Positions 16,233-24,287 of a stretch of DNA of 64,000 nt are shown piece by piece; positions within the stretch are counted from its first letter, which is position 1; each line of letters starts with the position of its first letter. Position numbers and translations under genes: made by a program. Source of the DNA: Halopenitus salinus (GTDB lineage: Archaea; Halobacteriota; Halobacteria; Halobacteriales; Haloferacaceae); the NCBI RefSeq assembly GCF_042662125.1, contig NZ_JBHSXL010000004.1, positions 1-64,000 of the forward strand, read 5' to 3'. Below the pieces are notes generated by a model that was not told the DNA's origin, searched no databases, and saw only the letters and a list, made by a program, of their open reading frames with translations.

Positions 16233-17020
16233 CCGCAAACGGAACTCGGGATCGTGGATCCAAACGAAGTGATGGCGAGTGCGATCCAGAGTCAGTTCCG
16301 AAGGAGATACTGGCCACGCTCCGTTCGAGCGTTCGTCTCTGGGTGCCCTTCGTCATCGTCGGTTGTCTCTGGACCGTTTTGGATCGGCTCCGTCTCCGAG
16401 ATCCGCTTCCGGTGAGGCGACCGGGATCCGGATCGACGCTGCAGGTGGTCTATACGCCCTATCCGACCGGAGCGCCGGGGACGGTTCGGACACTCGATGC
16501 GCTCGTGGATCTTCCCGCGGAGGTGTTCGTGTACGCCCTCATGGTCGAGCTCGTCGCGGTGAGCGCGGTGGCGGCTGCAAGCTGGCTGACGATGACGTGG
16601 GCGAGCGACGTGTCGTTCTCCCCACACGGCTCGTTCGTGTACTTCGTCGGTGTCGGTGGGCTCTACCTCACGGAACGGGTGGGTACTGCGATCTCCTTGG
16701 AGTACTCCCCCGGGTCGCTCCTGGTTGGAGTCACGGCACTCGGTATCGTCGTCTTCATCGCCGTACGAACGTTCTTCCTCCCGATCGCGCTTCTTCTGGA
16801 GCCAGGGATCCTCGCCGCCATTCGGACGAGTTGGAGTCGGTCCGTCTCCCACGGATTCGCGTTGGCCGCCCTGATCGTGACGCTCGGTCTCGGGGCGGGC
16901 TGGCTCGCCGAATTGCCGGCCGTCGGCGTCTTGCTCTCCGCAGCTGTCGTGGGTCCCGTTCACTCCGTCGCGCTCGTGGTCCTCTACGAACGGTATTCGG
17001 ATAGTTCGGTCACCTCGTGA
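16229..17020 (+). CDS. Membrane protein partner of the propeller protein
   Basis: 263 residues, translationally coupled (ATGA) to the propeller gene. A polar N-terminus of about 35 residues precedes hydrophobic segments near 37-55, 92-115, 132-150, 160-190 and 208-250. The layout resembles the haloarchaeal DUF7847-type membrane proteins, but the match is loose. The coupling suggests it anchors or exports the propeller. The gene is followed by an IS605-type end. Confidence 0.65.
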   Translation: MTANGTRDRGSKRSDGECDPESVPKEILATLRSSVRLWVPFVIVGCLWTVLDRLRLRDPLPVRRPGSGSTLQVVYTPYPTGAPGTVRTLDALVDLPAEVFVYALMVELVAVSAVAAASWLTMTWASDVSFSPHGSFVYFVGVGGLYLTERVGTAISLEYSPGSLLVGVTALGIVVFIAVRTFFLPIALLLEPGILAAIRTSWSRSVSHGFALAALIVTLGLGAGWLAELPAVGVLLSAAVVGPVHSVALVVLYERYSDSSVTS

Positions 17021-17208
17021 CTGTGGAGTTGGGACGTCCGTTCGTCTGCGTGGTCGGCAGGTGACGGATGCGACATCTCGCTCGTGTGGGATCCCCGATC
17101 GCATCCGTTGGTCGATCGAAGTCGTGATGCACCGCCTCAAGGAAATCCCAAAACGTCGGAGCGTGATCTCCGTCCAGCATCAAGATCACAGAGATTCACG
17201 GAGGATGC

Positions 17209-17226
17209 CCACGGCTTTAGCCGTGG
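17209..17226 (+). mobile_element. IS200/IS605-type right-end hairpin
   Basis: CCACGGC-ttta-GCCGTGG, preceded by GGAGGATGC as at 10.28 kb. Upstream pairings are weaker than at that site (GTGATCT near 17164 with AGATCAC near 17184; CTCCGT with ACGGAG). No tnpB is present in the 217-base gap between the membrane protein and the convergent bactofilin-like gene, so only the element end remains. It lies 10 bases beyond that gene's stop codon. Confidence 0.6.
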
Positions 17227-17237
17227 AAGGGATCCGA

Positions 17238-18365
17238 CTACCTCGTTTCGTTCACCGGCGGAGCTGGATCGGGATGATCTGGAGCTTCCCCATCCTCTTT
17301 TCCGCGGACATGACGGTCATAGAGCGAACGCACGATCGCACCGATTCCGAGAAGCGTGAACAACACGAGCACCCACCCGACGTATGGAAGCGCGTTCGCG
17401 ATGCTCACGAGGGCGAGACCGACCGCGAGCGCCCCCCATCGATGAACACGATCGAACAGCGACAAGGTGTAGGTGCCGACAACGAAGGCCCCATAGACCA
17501 GTCCGATCCACACCGCGAAGATGATGTTGTAGCTCGCGAAGAACGCCAAGGGAATGCCGATCACCGAGAGGAACACCATCACGAGGACGATCGGTGCCGC
17601 AAACAGGCTGACGAGGCCGACACCCCCGCATACCACCGGTCGATCGATTCCCCGATCGGACACGCTCTCGCTGAAGCTCGGAGCGACGAGAAGGAGTATT
17701 GCCCCGAGCAGGAAGTTCGCGAGAAAGAGATACGCACCGAGCAGGGGCGTCACGACGAAGTCGGGGACGTCCGGAAGTGACGTATCGGAGAAGGGACCCA
17801 TACCGGAGTCCTCACGCTCGGTAACCGTCCCGGTGATCGTGGCGGAATCATCTATCTCGGCGCGATCAGCGCGATAGGTGAGGTCACCGTCAATGCTCGC
17901 AGTCGGTCCGACGGTTACGGAATCGCCGTCGAGACGTGTGTTCCCGTCGATCGAACCGTCGATCGTGATCGTTCCACCGGTTATATCGGCGGGTCCGCCG
18001 ACCGTGGTACCCTCACGGACGTGGATAGTGCCACCAGTGGCCGTTATAGCGCCGCCGACATCCCCGCTAACGTTCGCGGTGCCTGCCGTCACGGTCAGAT
18101 CTCCGGTCACGTTTCCGGGGACGAATACCGACCCACCCGTCACGGTGAGATCGCCGTCGACGGTCCCCTCGATCCGGACGTCACCACCGGTCACCTCGAG
18201 GTCACCGTCGTGTGTTTCATCGGACGCGATCGTGACCGTCCCGCCCGTCCGATCGCTTTGTGCGCTCGCAACACCCCCGACGAGCGAGAGGCAGAGAAGA
18301 CACACGATGGCGAGGACGATTCCCCGTGTCAGTCGATTTCGAGAGGGGCGAAGTGTGAGTTGCAT
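17238..18365 (-). CDS. Bactofilin-like repeat protein with membrane domain
   Basis: 375 residues. A signal peptide (GIVLAIVCLLCLSLVGGVASAQ) precedes a right-handed beta-helix-like stretch, residues about 40-180, of repeats such as GDLEVTGGDVRIEGTVDGDL and GDLTVTGGSVFVPGNVTG, characteristic of polymer-forming (bactofilin-type) proteins. Residues 205-340 carry four or more membrane helices, and the tail is charged. Such proteins occur in haloarchaea as extracellular beta-helices tied to a membrane domain; assembly into filaments is possible but unproven. Confidence 0.8.
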   Translation of the reverse strand: MQLTLRPSRNRLTRGIVLAIVCLLCLSLVGGVASAQSDRTGGTVTIASDETHDGDLEVTGGDVRIEGTVDGDLTVTGGSVFVPGNVTGDLTVTAGTANVSGDVGGAITATGGTIHVREGTTVGGPADITGGTITIDGSIDGNTRLDGDSVTVGPTASIDGDLTYRADRAEIDDSATITGTVTEREDSGMGPFSDTSLPDVPDFVVTPLLGAYLFLANFLLGAILLLVAPSFSESVSDRGIDRPVVCGGVGLVSLFAAPIVLVMVFLSVIGIPLAFFASYNIIFAVWIGLVYGAFVVGTYTLSLFDRVHRWGALAVGLALVSIANALPYVGWVLVLFTLLGIGAIVRSLYDRHVRGKEDGEAPDHPDPAPPVNETR

Positions 18366-18389
18366 GAGTGGGGAAGGTAGATAGGCACG

Positions 18390-18551
18390 TTACCGTTCGA
18401 CGAGCGAGCCACCACGAGGGGATGCGGGCAAGCCGGGGGCATTGATCCCTCGCGTGTCGCAGTCTCGGAGTAGAACACCACCAGCTCGAGCGAGGAACCG
18501 ATCGATACCGTCACTGAACGTTCGGCCGAGTTGGAGGGCCATACGGGTCAT
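18390..18551 (-). pseudogene. N-terminal fragment of a membrane-protein gene
   Basis: A 53-codon frame, MTRMALQLGRTFSDGIDRFLARAGGVLL and then unrelated polar sequence to a stop at 18390. The start resembles haloarchaeal DUF7847-type membrane proteins (MALxLGxAFxxGxDRxxxRxG), after which a long series of helices would be expected but is missing. A good TATA (TTTTATC at about 18570-18576) sits 20-25 bases upstream, so a leaderless transcript is still likely. It is either a decayed gene or a short protein in its own right. Confidence 0.4.
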
Positions 18552-18719
18552 TCGGTGATAGACCGAGATAAAACCGGAGGAGACTCATACCGTGTTTTCA
18601 CCAACGTGCGAGTTGCCCTCGTGCGTTGAGCGTCCGACCGTGGAGTTCCTTAGGTGTCCGGAACCGAGGAGGAGCCACCACCCAGTCAGATTCATATTTT
18701 CACCAATCGTACCACAAGT

Positions 18720-19829
18720 ATGGCGAGAGCGTGGCTCAGGTTCATCGTAAGTGCCCTCCTAGTGATCGGACTATCCGGTGGGTTGGGGATTCCGGCAAGT
18801 ACCCCAACCGACACAGCTCGGATGACCAGTCCGGTCGTAGAGGCATCAGCACAGTCACCCGATTTCGAAGCGTTGGCACCACGGGGGCGATGGAACTCCT
18901 CAACGGGAACCGGTGAGATCATCCTTGACAACGAGAGCTATTACACGGTCTTCCAGGGAGAAGAGGACATCCGGACGTGGCGTGATACATCCGGAACGGA
19001 CGTCTCTGAAACCGTTCTGGAGGGAGAGACGGGACGGAACGAGGGAGAACCGCTTCGTCTATCGGGGTCGATCCAAGCCGATCAGACGCCCGGCCGATAC
19101 TCCGGTGAGGATCTCACGGTACGTGTTCAAGAGCCTCGGATCAGCACCGTCACGCTCTACAACAGCGTCGGAACGGAACTCGACGACACGTCCGAGCTGC
19201 AGCGAGACGAATCGCTGTTGGTGATCGTCGACTGGAACTACGTCGAGGCCGAGGACCTCGAGGTCGACCTGGTCAGCCACGAGGGGAACATCTCCATAGA
19301 GCGGGAAGTGCTCTCGGCGAATCCAACGGACGCACAATCCGATCGTCTCCCGGAAGACGTCGACGAGGACGTTCTCGCTCGGGAGGTTCAGGGACTCGGA
19401 ACGACGAACGATCGTACGGCCTACTGGTTGTTCGATTTCACCGAGGTTGACGAGGGAACCTACACGCTCCGTATCGAGGGAGTCGACGATCTAACGGCCG
19501 GCGAAGCGAGTGAAACCATCCGGATCGACGTCGGAACGGACGACACGTCGACCACGACGCCGACTGCAACGCCGACCGCCACACCAACCGACCCCGCCAC
19601 ACCGACTTCGACACCATCCGATTCACCAACGATAACCCCAACTACATCACCCGAACGAACACCTACAACAGAACCACCAACAGCGACCACGTCGCCGACG
19701 GATACCGCCACACCAACGGAGGCTCCGACTCGAACGACGGACGTTGAGGAGCCCGGATTCGGGCCCATAGCCACCGTCGTCGCTCTCGTCGTCGTGTCAG
19801 TATACGCAATTCGATCTCGCCGTGACTGA
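18720..19829 (+). CDS. Surface protein with Thr-rich stalk and PGF-type anchor
   Basis: 369 residues from the ATG at 18720. A signal peptide (RFIVSALLVIGLSGGLG) is followed by a beta-rich ectodomain: residues about 60-150 resemble the N-terminal domain of S-layer glycoproteins, and 150-280 form an Ig-like domain ending TYTLRIEGVDDLTAGEAS. A stalk of about 70 Thr, Pro and Ser follows, probably O-glycosylated. The C-terminus EEPGFGPIATVVALVVVSVYAIRSRRD has the PGF motif, helix and basic end of a PGF-CTERM archaeosortase substrate, so it should be cleaved and lipid-anchored on the cell surface. Confidence 0.8.
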   Translation: MARAWLRFIVSALLVIGLSGGLGIPASTPTDTARMTSPVVEASAQSPDFEALAPRGRWNSSTGTGEIILDNESYYTVFQGEEDIRTWRDTSGTDVSETVLEGETGRNEGEPLRLSGSIQADQTPGRYSGEDLTVRVQEPRISTVTLYNSVGTELDDTSELQRDESLLVIVDWNYVEAEDLEVDLVSHEGNISIEREVLSANPTDAQSDRLPEDVDEDVLAREVQGLGTTNDRTAYWLFDFTEVDEGTYTLRIEGVDDLTAGEASETIRIDVGTDDTSTTTPTATPTATPTDPATPTSTPSDSPTITPTTSPERTPTTEPPTATTSPTDTATPTEAPTRTTDVEEPGFGPIATVVALVVVSVYAIRSRRD

Positions 19830-20030
19830 GGGCCCTCTGGTGGGTATCCACTCCCGGTGGCGACGATCAGTCGACGACGGTCGGTCATCTGAATCGATTC
19901 TGATCATGTGAGAGGAGGACGTCGGGCCGCGTCGGACGAACCTGATCTAACACCCGGGTGGAGAGGTACAGTACGCGTTCGACGGTCCACATGGATTATG
20001 GGGACACGCCGAAAAGGTGATGTCGACGAA

Positions 20031-21227
20031 ATGCCGCCCTCCATCACGAGACGTCGTCTCCTCGCCCTCGCCGGCGCGTCGGCCGTCGGCGGAGCCCTCC
20101 TTCCGAGAGCGAGCGGGACGGCCCACGATTCCGCAGAGATGGATGCCTGGAACCATCCACGTGCAAACCCACGAAACACGGCGAGCATCGCACAAACCGG
20201 ACCCAGCGCTCCCGACACCACGTGGACTCGCCGGTTCGATCAGTCGAACCTGTTCCGGTTCGAGGGGTGCGCGCTCGTCAACGATCGACTGCTCGTCCCG
20301 GCACACGATCGACTCCGTGCCCTCTCGAGCGAAACGGGCGATACACGATGGTCGATTACGTTGCCCACGGATCGGCGCCGTGAACACCACCAACTCGATA
20401 GCGCCCCACGGGTTCACGGTGATCTGTGCCTGGTCGCGTCCCTGTCCGCAGTGTACGCGATCGACATCGCGAGCGGTGACCCTCGGTGGCGGTTCGAGTT
20501 GAACAGCAGTACCGACGGGCTGACGCTACTCGGGAACACGGCGTACGTTTCGGCGCTGCTCGATGGTGAGCATCGACTTGTCGCACTGGATGTAACGTCC
20601 GGTCGCGAGCGTTGGCGAACCGATGGACAGTACGTACCGCTTGCAGCTGATGAGGACGCGATCGTCGTTGGATCACCTACAGGACGGAGCGAGGAATCCC
20701 GACTCGTCGCGTTTGATCCGGAAACGGGAACACGAGAATGGACGAGCGACGAGACGCTCTCGGAGGGACGACATCGGCAACGTCGAAGCGGAGTCGCGAT
20801 CGGCGAGAACACGCTCTTCGTGACGGATTCGGGAACGCTCCGTGCGTTTGACCGGGACGATGGCCGCCACCAGTGGGACGTCCCGCTCGGTGACGAGGAG
20901 TCGACGTTTCTCGATCGGATCGCCGTCGACGGCGACGTCTTCGTGGTCAGACCGGACGTGGACCGCGTCCTTCGTGTGAACCGGTCTGGAGCGATCGGTT
21001 GGGACCGCGAGTTCATAGGAGCAGAACACGGGATCAGCGTCGGCGCCGACCACGTGTACGTGGCTCGACGATCCGGAGTGAGTGCACTCGATCCGGAGAC
21101 GGACGAGAGCGTGTTTGCGGTCGACGTCGCCGACACACCAGGGCATGGATGGACGCCCGTGATCGACGAGGGGACGGTATACGGGATTGCCGGTGACACG
21201 GTCTATCGGGTGAGCGACGATGAGTGA
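20031..21227 (+). CDS. Second Tat-exported PQQ-type beta-propeller protein
   Basis: 398 residues from the ATG at 20031. The Tat signal is SITRRRLLALAGASAVGGALL. Blades recur as DRLLVPAHDRLRALSSETGDTRW, GDLCLVASLSAVYAIDIASGDPRW, HRLVALDVTSGRERW and SRLVAFDPETGTREW, the classical PQQ-like repeat ending in GxxxW. It is paralogous in design to the protein at 15015 and likewise overlaps (8 bases) a small membrane-protein gene. The role is probably structural or electron-transfer at the outer face of the membrane; no catalytic residues can be assigned. Confidence 0.82.
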   Translation: MPPSITRRRLLALAGASAVGGALLPRASGTAHDSAEMDAWNHPRANPRNTASIAQTGPSAPDTTWTRRFDQSNLFRFEGCALVNDRLLVPAHDRLRALSSETGDTRWSITLPTDRRREHHQLDSAPRVHGDLCLVASLSAVYAIDIASGDPRWRFELNSSTDGLTLLGNTAYVSALLDGEHRLVALDVTSGRERWRTDGQYVPLAADEDAIVVGSPTGRSEESRLVAFDPETGTREWTSDETLSEGRHRQRRSGVAIGENTLFVTDSGTLRAFDRDDGRHQWDVPLGDEESTFLDRIAVDGDVFVVRPDVDRVLRVNRSGAIGWDREFIGAEHGISVGADHVYVARRSGVSALDPETDESVFAVDVADTPGHGWTPVIDEGTVYGIAGDTVYRVSDDE

Positions 21228-21639
21228 CTCCGACTCCGGCACCGATTCCGACTCCTGGTTACATGATGCGGGTCGAGCCCTCCTACTGTTCGTCGTACTC
21301 ACGCCGATCGTCGGACCACTGGGGGGAATCTTCGAACACGTGGCGGTACTCGTCGGCGCCGACGAATTGTCGTGGATCGTCGCACCGACGATGATCGTGG
21401 CGCCGATCGCGGGATTGCTCGCAGCGTACGAGGAGCGCCGATACGGGGCGGTGTTCATTACGGGAGTCCTCACGCAACTCCTGTGGAGCATACTTACTCG
21501 AGCGACCGCCCTCACGGACGTTCACGTGGTGGGGAACGTCCGGATACTGACTGCAGAACTACTGCTGTACGTGGCCGCACTAAGTCTCGCGCTCGTCGTC
21601 GTGTTCTACGTCGACTGGGACCGTATTCGAAGCTCGTGA
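21220..21639 (+). CDS. Small membrane protein coupled to second propeller
   Basis: 139 residues starting 8 bases inside the propeller gene. An acidic SDSDSGTDSDS N-terminus precedes about four hydrophobic segments (ALLLFVVLTPIVGPLG; IVAPTMIVAPIAGLLAA; VFITGVLTQLLWSIL; AELLLYVAALSLALVVVF). Not similar in length to the 263-residue partner of the first propeller, but in the same genomic position, which suggests an equivalent anchoring role. The family is not recognised. Confidence 0.65.
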   Translation: MSDSDSGTDSDSWLHDAGRALLLFVVLTPIVGPLGGIFEHVAVLVGADELSWIVAPTMIVAPIAGLLAAYEERRYGAVFITGVLTQLLWSILTRATALTDVHVVGNVRILTAELLLYVAALSLALVVVFYVDWDRIRSS

Positions 21640-21671
21640 CTCACCACTACCGATCGTGATCGGAGCGTCGA

Positions 21672-22010
21672 TCAATCCTCTTCAAACGTCACGACGATCC
21701 GTTCGCTCGCCAGTGCGAAAACCGTCATCGGCTTGCCGCGCGCCGAATACCACGTACCTGCTGTTTCAACGAGGTCAGCTCCCTCCAACCGCTCGAGGTG
21801 GTACTGGACGTTTTGGATGGAGGTGCCGATCGACTCCGCGATTTCGGAAGTGGTGTGGGGCTCGTTACGGAGCGTAGCGACGATCGCCTGCGCGGTGTCC
21901 GAGGAGAGCACCTCGAAAACGTCGGTCGAATCGTTCCGACGAACGACCACGTTATCGGCGTCTTTTGGCGTGTGATCGACCGGCGTCTGGTGTGGAAATG
22001 CGCTTGACAT
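21672..22010 (-). CDS. ArsR-type winged-helix regulator
   Basis: 112 residues. DVFEVLSSDTAQAIVATLRNEPHTTSEIAESIGTSIQNVQYHLERLEGADLV (about 31-82) is a winged helix-turn-helix of the ArsR class in its haloarchaeal form; the wing follows in TWYSARGKPMTVFALA. No metal-binding Cys cluster is present. It is divergent from the GbsR-type gene with a 22-base palindrome between them, which could be the operator for either. Confidence 0.85.
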   Translation of the reverse strand: MSSAFPHQTPVDHTPKDADNVVVRRNDSTDVFEVLSSDTAQAIVATLRNEPHTTSEIAESIGTSIQNVQYHLERLEGADLVETAGTWYSARGKPMTVFALASERIVVTFEED

Positions 22011-22034
22011 TGGGTGGAGGGACGGCCGTTTCTC

Positions 22035-22056
22035 TTGTTCGGTACATTCCGAACAA
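22035..22056. promoter_or_regulatory. 22-base palindrome between divergent regulators
   Basis: Perfect 8-base arms, TTGTTCGG and CCGAACAA, separated by TACATT. It lies 25 bases upstream of the ArsR-type ATG and about 90 bases upstream of the GbsR-type ATG. A likely TATA for the rightward gene (GGTTTAAGG, near 22068-22076) lies next to it. The dyad length and spacing suit a dimeric winged-helix protein; which of the two regulators binds is unknown. Confidence 0.6.
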
Positions 22057-22146
22057 ACAAACCAAACGGTTTAAGGATTACGGAATGAAAAAGGCTGGTG
22101 TGGATCAAGAGGGTTCTCATACGGAGCGGGGGGACATACCTACATT

Positions 22147-22653
22147 ATGACCGGGGAGCACACGGACGTCACCGAGCGAGTCATCGAATCGATGGAACAA
22201 TCCGCGGAGGTATACGGATTAAGTCGGAGCGCGGGACGCGTGTATGGCGTATTGTATTTCGCCTCGGAGCCGCTATCGATCCCCGAGCTGGTCGAACGAA
22301 CCGGCTATGCAAAATCGACCATCAGTACCGTTACTCGCCAGCTCACACGGATCGGATTGATCCATCGACGATCGTCGCGTGGAGGCGGGAGGCGGGTACG
22401 ATTCGAGGCGGAACACGAGATCTGGTTCATCCTCCAGGACGTCTTTCAACAGTATCTCCAACGCGAGATGCAGTCAACGCTCCGCACGCTTCGACAGGCC
22501 GAGTCCGATCTTGAAGAAGAAAAAAATCCGAACGCCCAAGAGCGGATCCGGAATCTCCGTCAAACCTATGAAGACCTACAGGTGGTCGTTCGTCTGGCCG
22601 CCGAATTTTCACCCGAGGAACTCCGTAATGCGCTCGAAGAATACGATTCCTAA
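22147..22653 (+). CDS. GbsR/MarR-family transcriptional regulator
   Basis: 168 residues. Residues 20-85 (EVYGLSRSAGRVYGVLYFASEPLSIPELVERTGYAKSTISTVTRQL...IHRRSSRGGGRRVRF) form a winged helix of the GbsR/TrmB/MarR group. The C-terminal half, rich in Glu, Gln and Arg (TLRTLRQAESDLEEEKNPNAQERIRNLRQTYEDLQ), should be a coiled-coil dimerisation region. Bacterial GbsR senses choline in osmoprotection; whether that applies here is unknown. Confidence 0.82.
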   Translation: MTGEHTDVTERVIESMEQSAEVYGLSRSAGRVYGVLYFASEPLSIPELVERTGYAKSTISTVTRQLTRIGLIHRRSSRGGGRRVRFEAEHEIWFILQDVFQQYLQREMQSTLRTLRQAESDLEEEKNPNAQERIRNLRQTYEDLQVVVRLAAEFSPEELRNALEEYDS

Positions 22654-22662
22654 CGGAGAGTG

Positions 22663-23214
22663 CTACCAGTAGACGGTGAATTCACATTCATCTCCGCCGT
22701 TCCGACGACACTCCGTTCCGGTTTCCTCGACGAACACGAAGCTATCGACGGGTGCATACTCTTGAGCGGCACCACGGATGAGTCCACGATCGAACGGACA
22801 CGGGTATGGATTCCGACAGGTAACGGTGCCAACTTGATCGCCAGTCTGTTTGAATCGGTAGTATCCGATCCCTCCGTTTCGATGGTTTTGCTGATACGCA
22901 TCGTCGATCGACTTCAAGCCCTCCGGGACGGTCTCCGGATCGGTCGGCCAGTCAGCAACCGACGGGATCTGTTGACCGAGTCGATCGAGTACGTGCGTCT
23001 CGAGATCATCCGAGATCACCTCGAACGCGTTGAGCCACGCTTGCTGTGGATACCACTCATCAGGCCCGGGATCAACGATTCCTTCATCAGCGAGCGCATC
23101 CATCGCTCGATCACGATATTCGTCGGAGAACTTCCCCATCGCTTCCGTGACGATGGTACGGACGACCTGACCACGAACCTCGGTCTCGTCGTCGAAGGCC
23201 TCGTACGGAGTCAT
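22663..23214 (-). CDS. V4R-like small-molecule sensor domain protein
   Basis: 183 residues from the ATG at 23214. A TTTTATA box at 23240-23246 lies about 26 bases upstream, the leaderless spacing that decides this start over the one at 23259. The C-terminal half looks like the 4-vinyl-reductase (V4R) sensor fold: TVTCRNPYPCPFDRGLIRG and the final EETGTECRRNGGDECEFTVYW, with its Cys-rich CEF ending. V4R domains bind small ligands and regulate partners. The gene is convergent with the GbsR-type gene (9-base gap). The family assignment is an inference. Confidence 0.6.
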   Translation of the reverse strand: MTPYEAFDDETEVRGQVVRTIVTEAMGKFSDEYRDRAMDALADEGIVDPGPDEWYPQQAWLNAFEVISDDLETHVLDRLGQQIPSVADWPTDPETVPEGLKSIDDAYQQNHRNGGIGYYRFKQTGDQVGTVTCRNPYPCPFDRGLIRGAAQEYAPVDSFVFVEETGTECRRNGGDECEFTVYW

Positions 23215-23268
23215 TGGATCCGAAAAGTCATTCAAGGCGTATAAAACCGTGAGAAACACCGCGATTCG

Positions 23269-23682
23269 TTAGACGGACGGGAGCGCGAACGAGGCGAAGT
23301 TACGGGTCGTCTCCGATTCGATCTCGAGCAAACGATTGTACTTGGCCAGCCTCTCGGAGCGGGCGAGCGAGCCGATCTTGATCTGGCCCGCATCCAACCC
23401 GATCGCGAGGTCGGCGATAGTGCTATCGCACGTCTCTCCGGATCGAGCCGAGACGACCGGGTTACATCCCGCATTTTTGGCGTGGTGAACGACGTCGATC
23501 GCTCGCGTGATCGTACCGGCCTGGTTCGGCTTGACTAGCACGGCATTCGCCGCGTTGTGTTCGATCGCTCTGTCCAGCCGGTCCTCATTCGTCACCAGAA
23601 GATCGTCACCCAGCAACTGAAACAGCTGGTCGCTGAAGGGGAACCACCTTTCGGTAGGTACTTCGTTCAATTCATGGTTCAA
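23269..23682 (-). pseudogene. eno: C-terminal enolase fragment
   Basis: 137 codons matching only the last third of enolase (about 400 residues): FQLLGDDLLVTNEDRLDRAI, AVLVKPNQAGTITRAIDVV, SARSGETCDSTIADLAIGL and GQIKIGSLARSERLAKYNRLL. The catalytic-loop Lys (LVKPNQ) is kept, but the His of the usual SHRSGE motif is Ala (SARSGE). The N-terminal domain and the metal-binding first barrel strands are absent; the fragment begins 17 bases from a divergent small gene. It cannot be a working enolase. The stretch past the break (MNHELNEVPTERWFPFSD) is partly unrelated. Confidence 0.8.
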
Positions 23683-23699
23683 CTCCCTTGATTTGCAAT

Positions 23700-23864
23700 A
23701 TGGTTTCCCGCGAAAATCAGGTAATGGTCACCTCTGCCACGATAGCCCTCATTGTTCTTTTCGCTCTACGGGCATTTACGAACTTAGGGGTGTTATCAAG
23801 GGTCGCAATTGTCGTCGTTGTCATAATCGTCACACAATCTATCCTCGGACGGGTGTATCAGTAA
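23700..23864 (+). CDS. Very small two-helix membrane protein
   Basis: 54 residues: MVSRENQVMVTSATIALIVLFAL..., then a turn (RAFTNLGVLSR), a second hydrophobic helix (VAIVVVVIIVTQSILG) and RVYQ. The two clean helices, charged ends and immediate start after an AT-rich stretch argue for a real gene, although it is too short for usual gene calls. It is divergent from the enolase fragment. The function is unknown. Confidence 0.6.
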   Translation: MVSRENQVMVTSATIALIVLFALRAFTNLGVLSRVAIVVVVIIVTQSILGRVYQ

Positions 23865-24287
23865 GCACAATCTACTTACCCGCTGATATGCCTCAAAAAT
23901 ATGGAGATCAATACCAGTGAACTGTTCTGTGACACCTTGTGAGGTGGATAGTTCACCTTCGGAAGATAGAAACGAGGGTGCCCAGTCTGACATCCTCCCC
24001 GCCCTGAAGGGCGAGGTTTTGCACATGTTAATCCCATGAGCAGTGCGAGGGCGATATGGAGCGCTCCAGATGGACCATTGAAATTGATTTCCATAACTCG
24101 GATTGGAACCTCAAAGCGGTAAAAGGAGGACTCGTGTTTCTGAGTCCGTAACTCGTTAGGAATTGCCCTCATCCTACCGAGCACACCTATTGCCGGTTGC
24201 TCCGTGAGGAGAGGAACCGCGCGTCCATAGCGGAACACACATTTTCTTCCACAAACCCTTTGTCACCAACTCGAAGTCTCTGTAGGT
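23865..24287. mobile_element. IS200/IS605-type end on the - strand, no tnpB
   Basis: At 23994-24017 the - strand reads CGCCCT-tca-GGGCG within CCTCGCCCTTCAGGGCGGGG, followed by AGGATGTC, the other common haloarchaeal IS605 right end. Bases to the right (24018-24150, - strand upstream) contain further dyads, such as GGACTC with GAGTCC and TGGAGCGCTCCA, as an omega-RNA region might, but less regularly than at 10.17 kb. A 120-codon - strand frame across it (23876-24238) ends in the sequence such element ends usually encode (PRPSGRGG) and is not considered a gene. Nothing else is seen in the gap. Confidence 0.5.

Noticed and set aside
17060..17230. A second omega-RNA-like fold before the 17.2 kb element end
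   Set aside because: Only short, partly overlapping pairings are found, without the long enclosing stem seen at 10.17 kb. Only the right-end hairpin is called.
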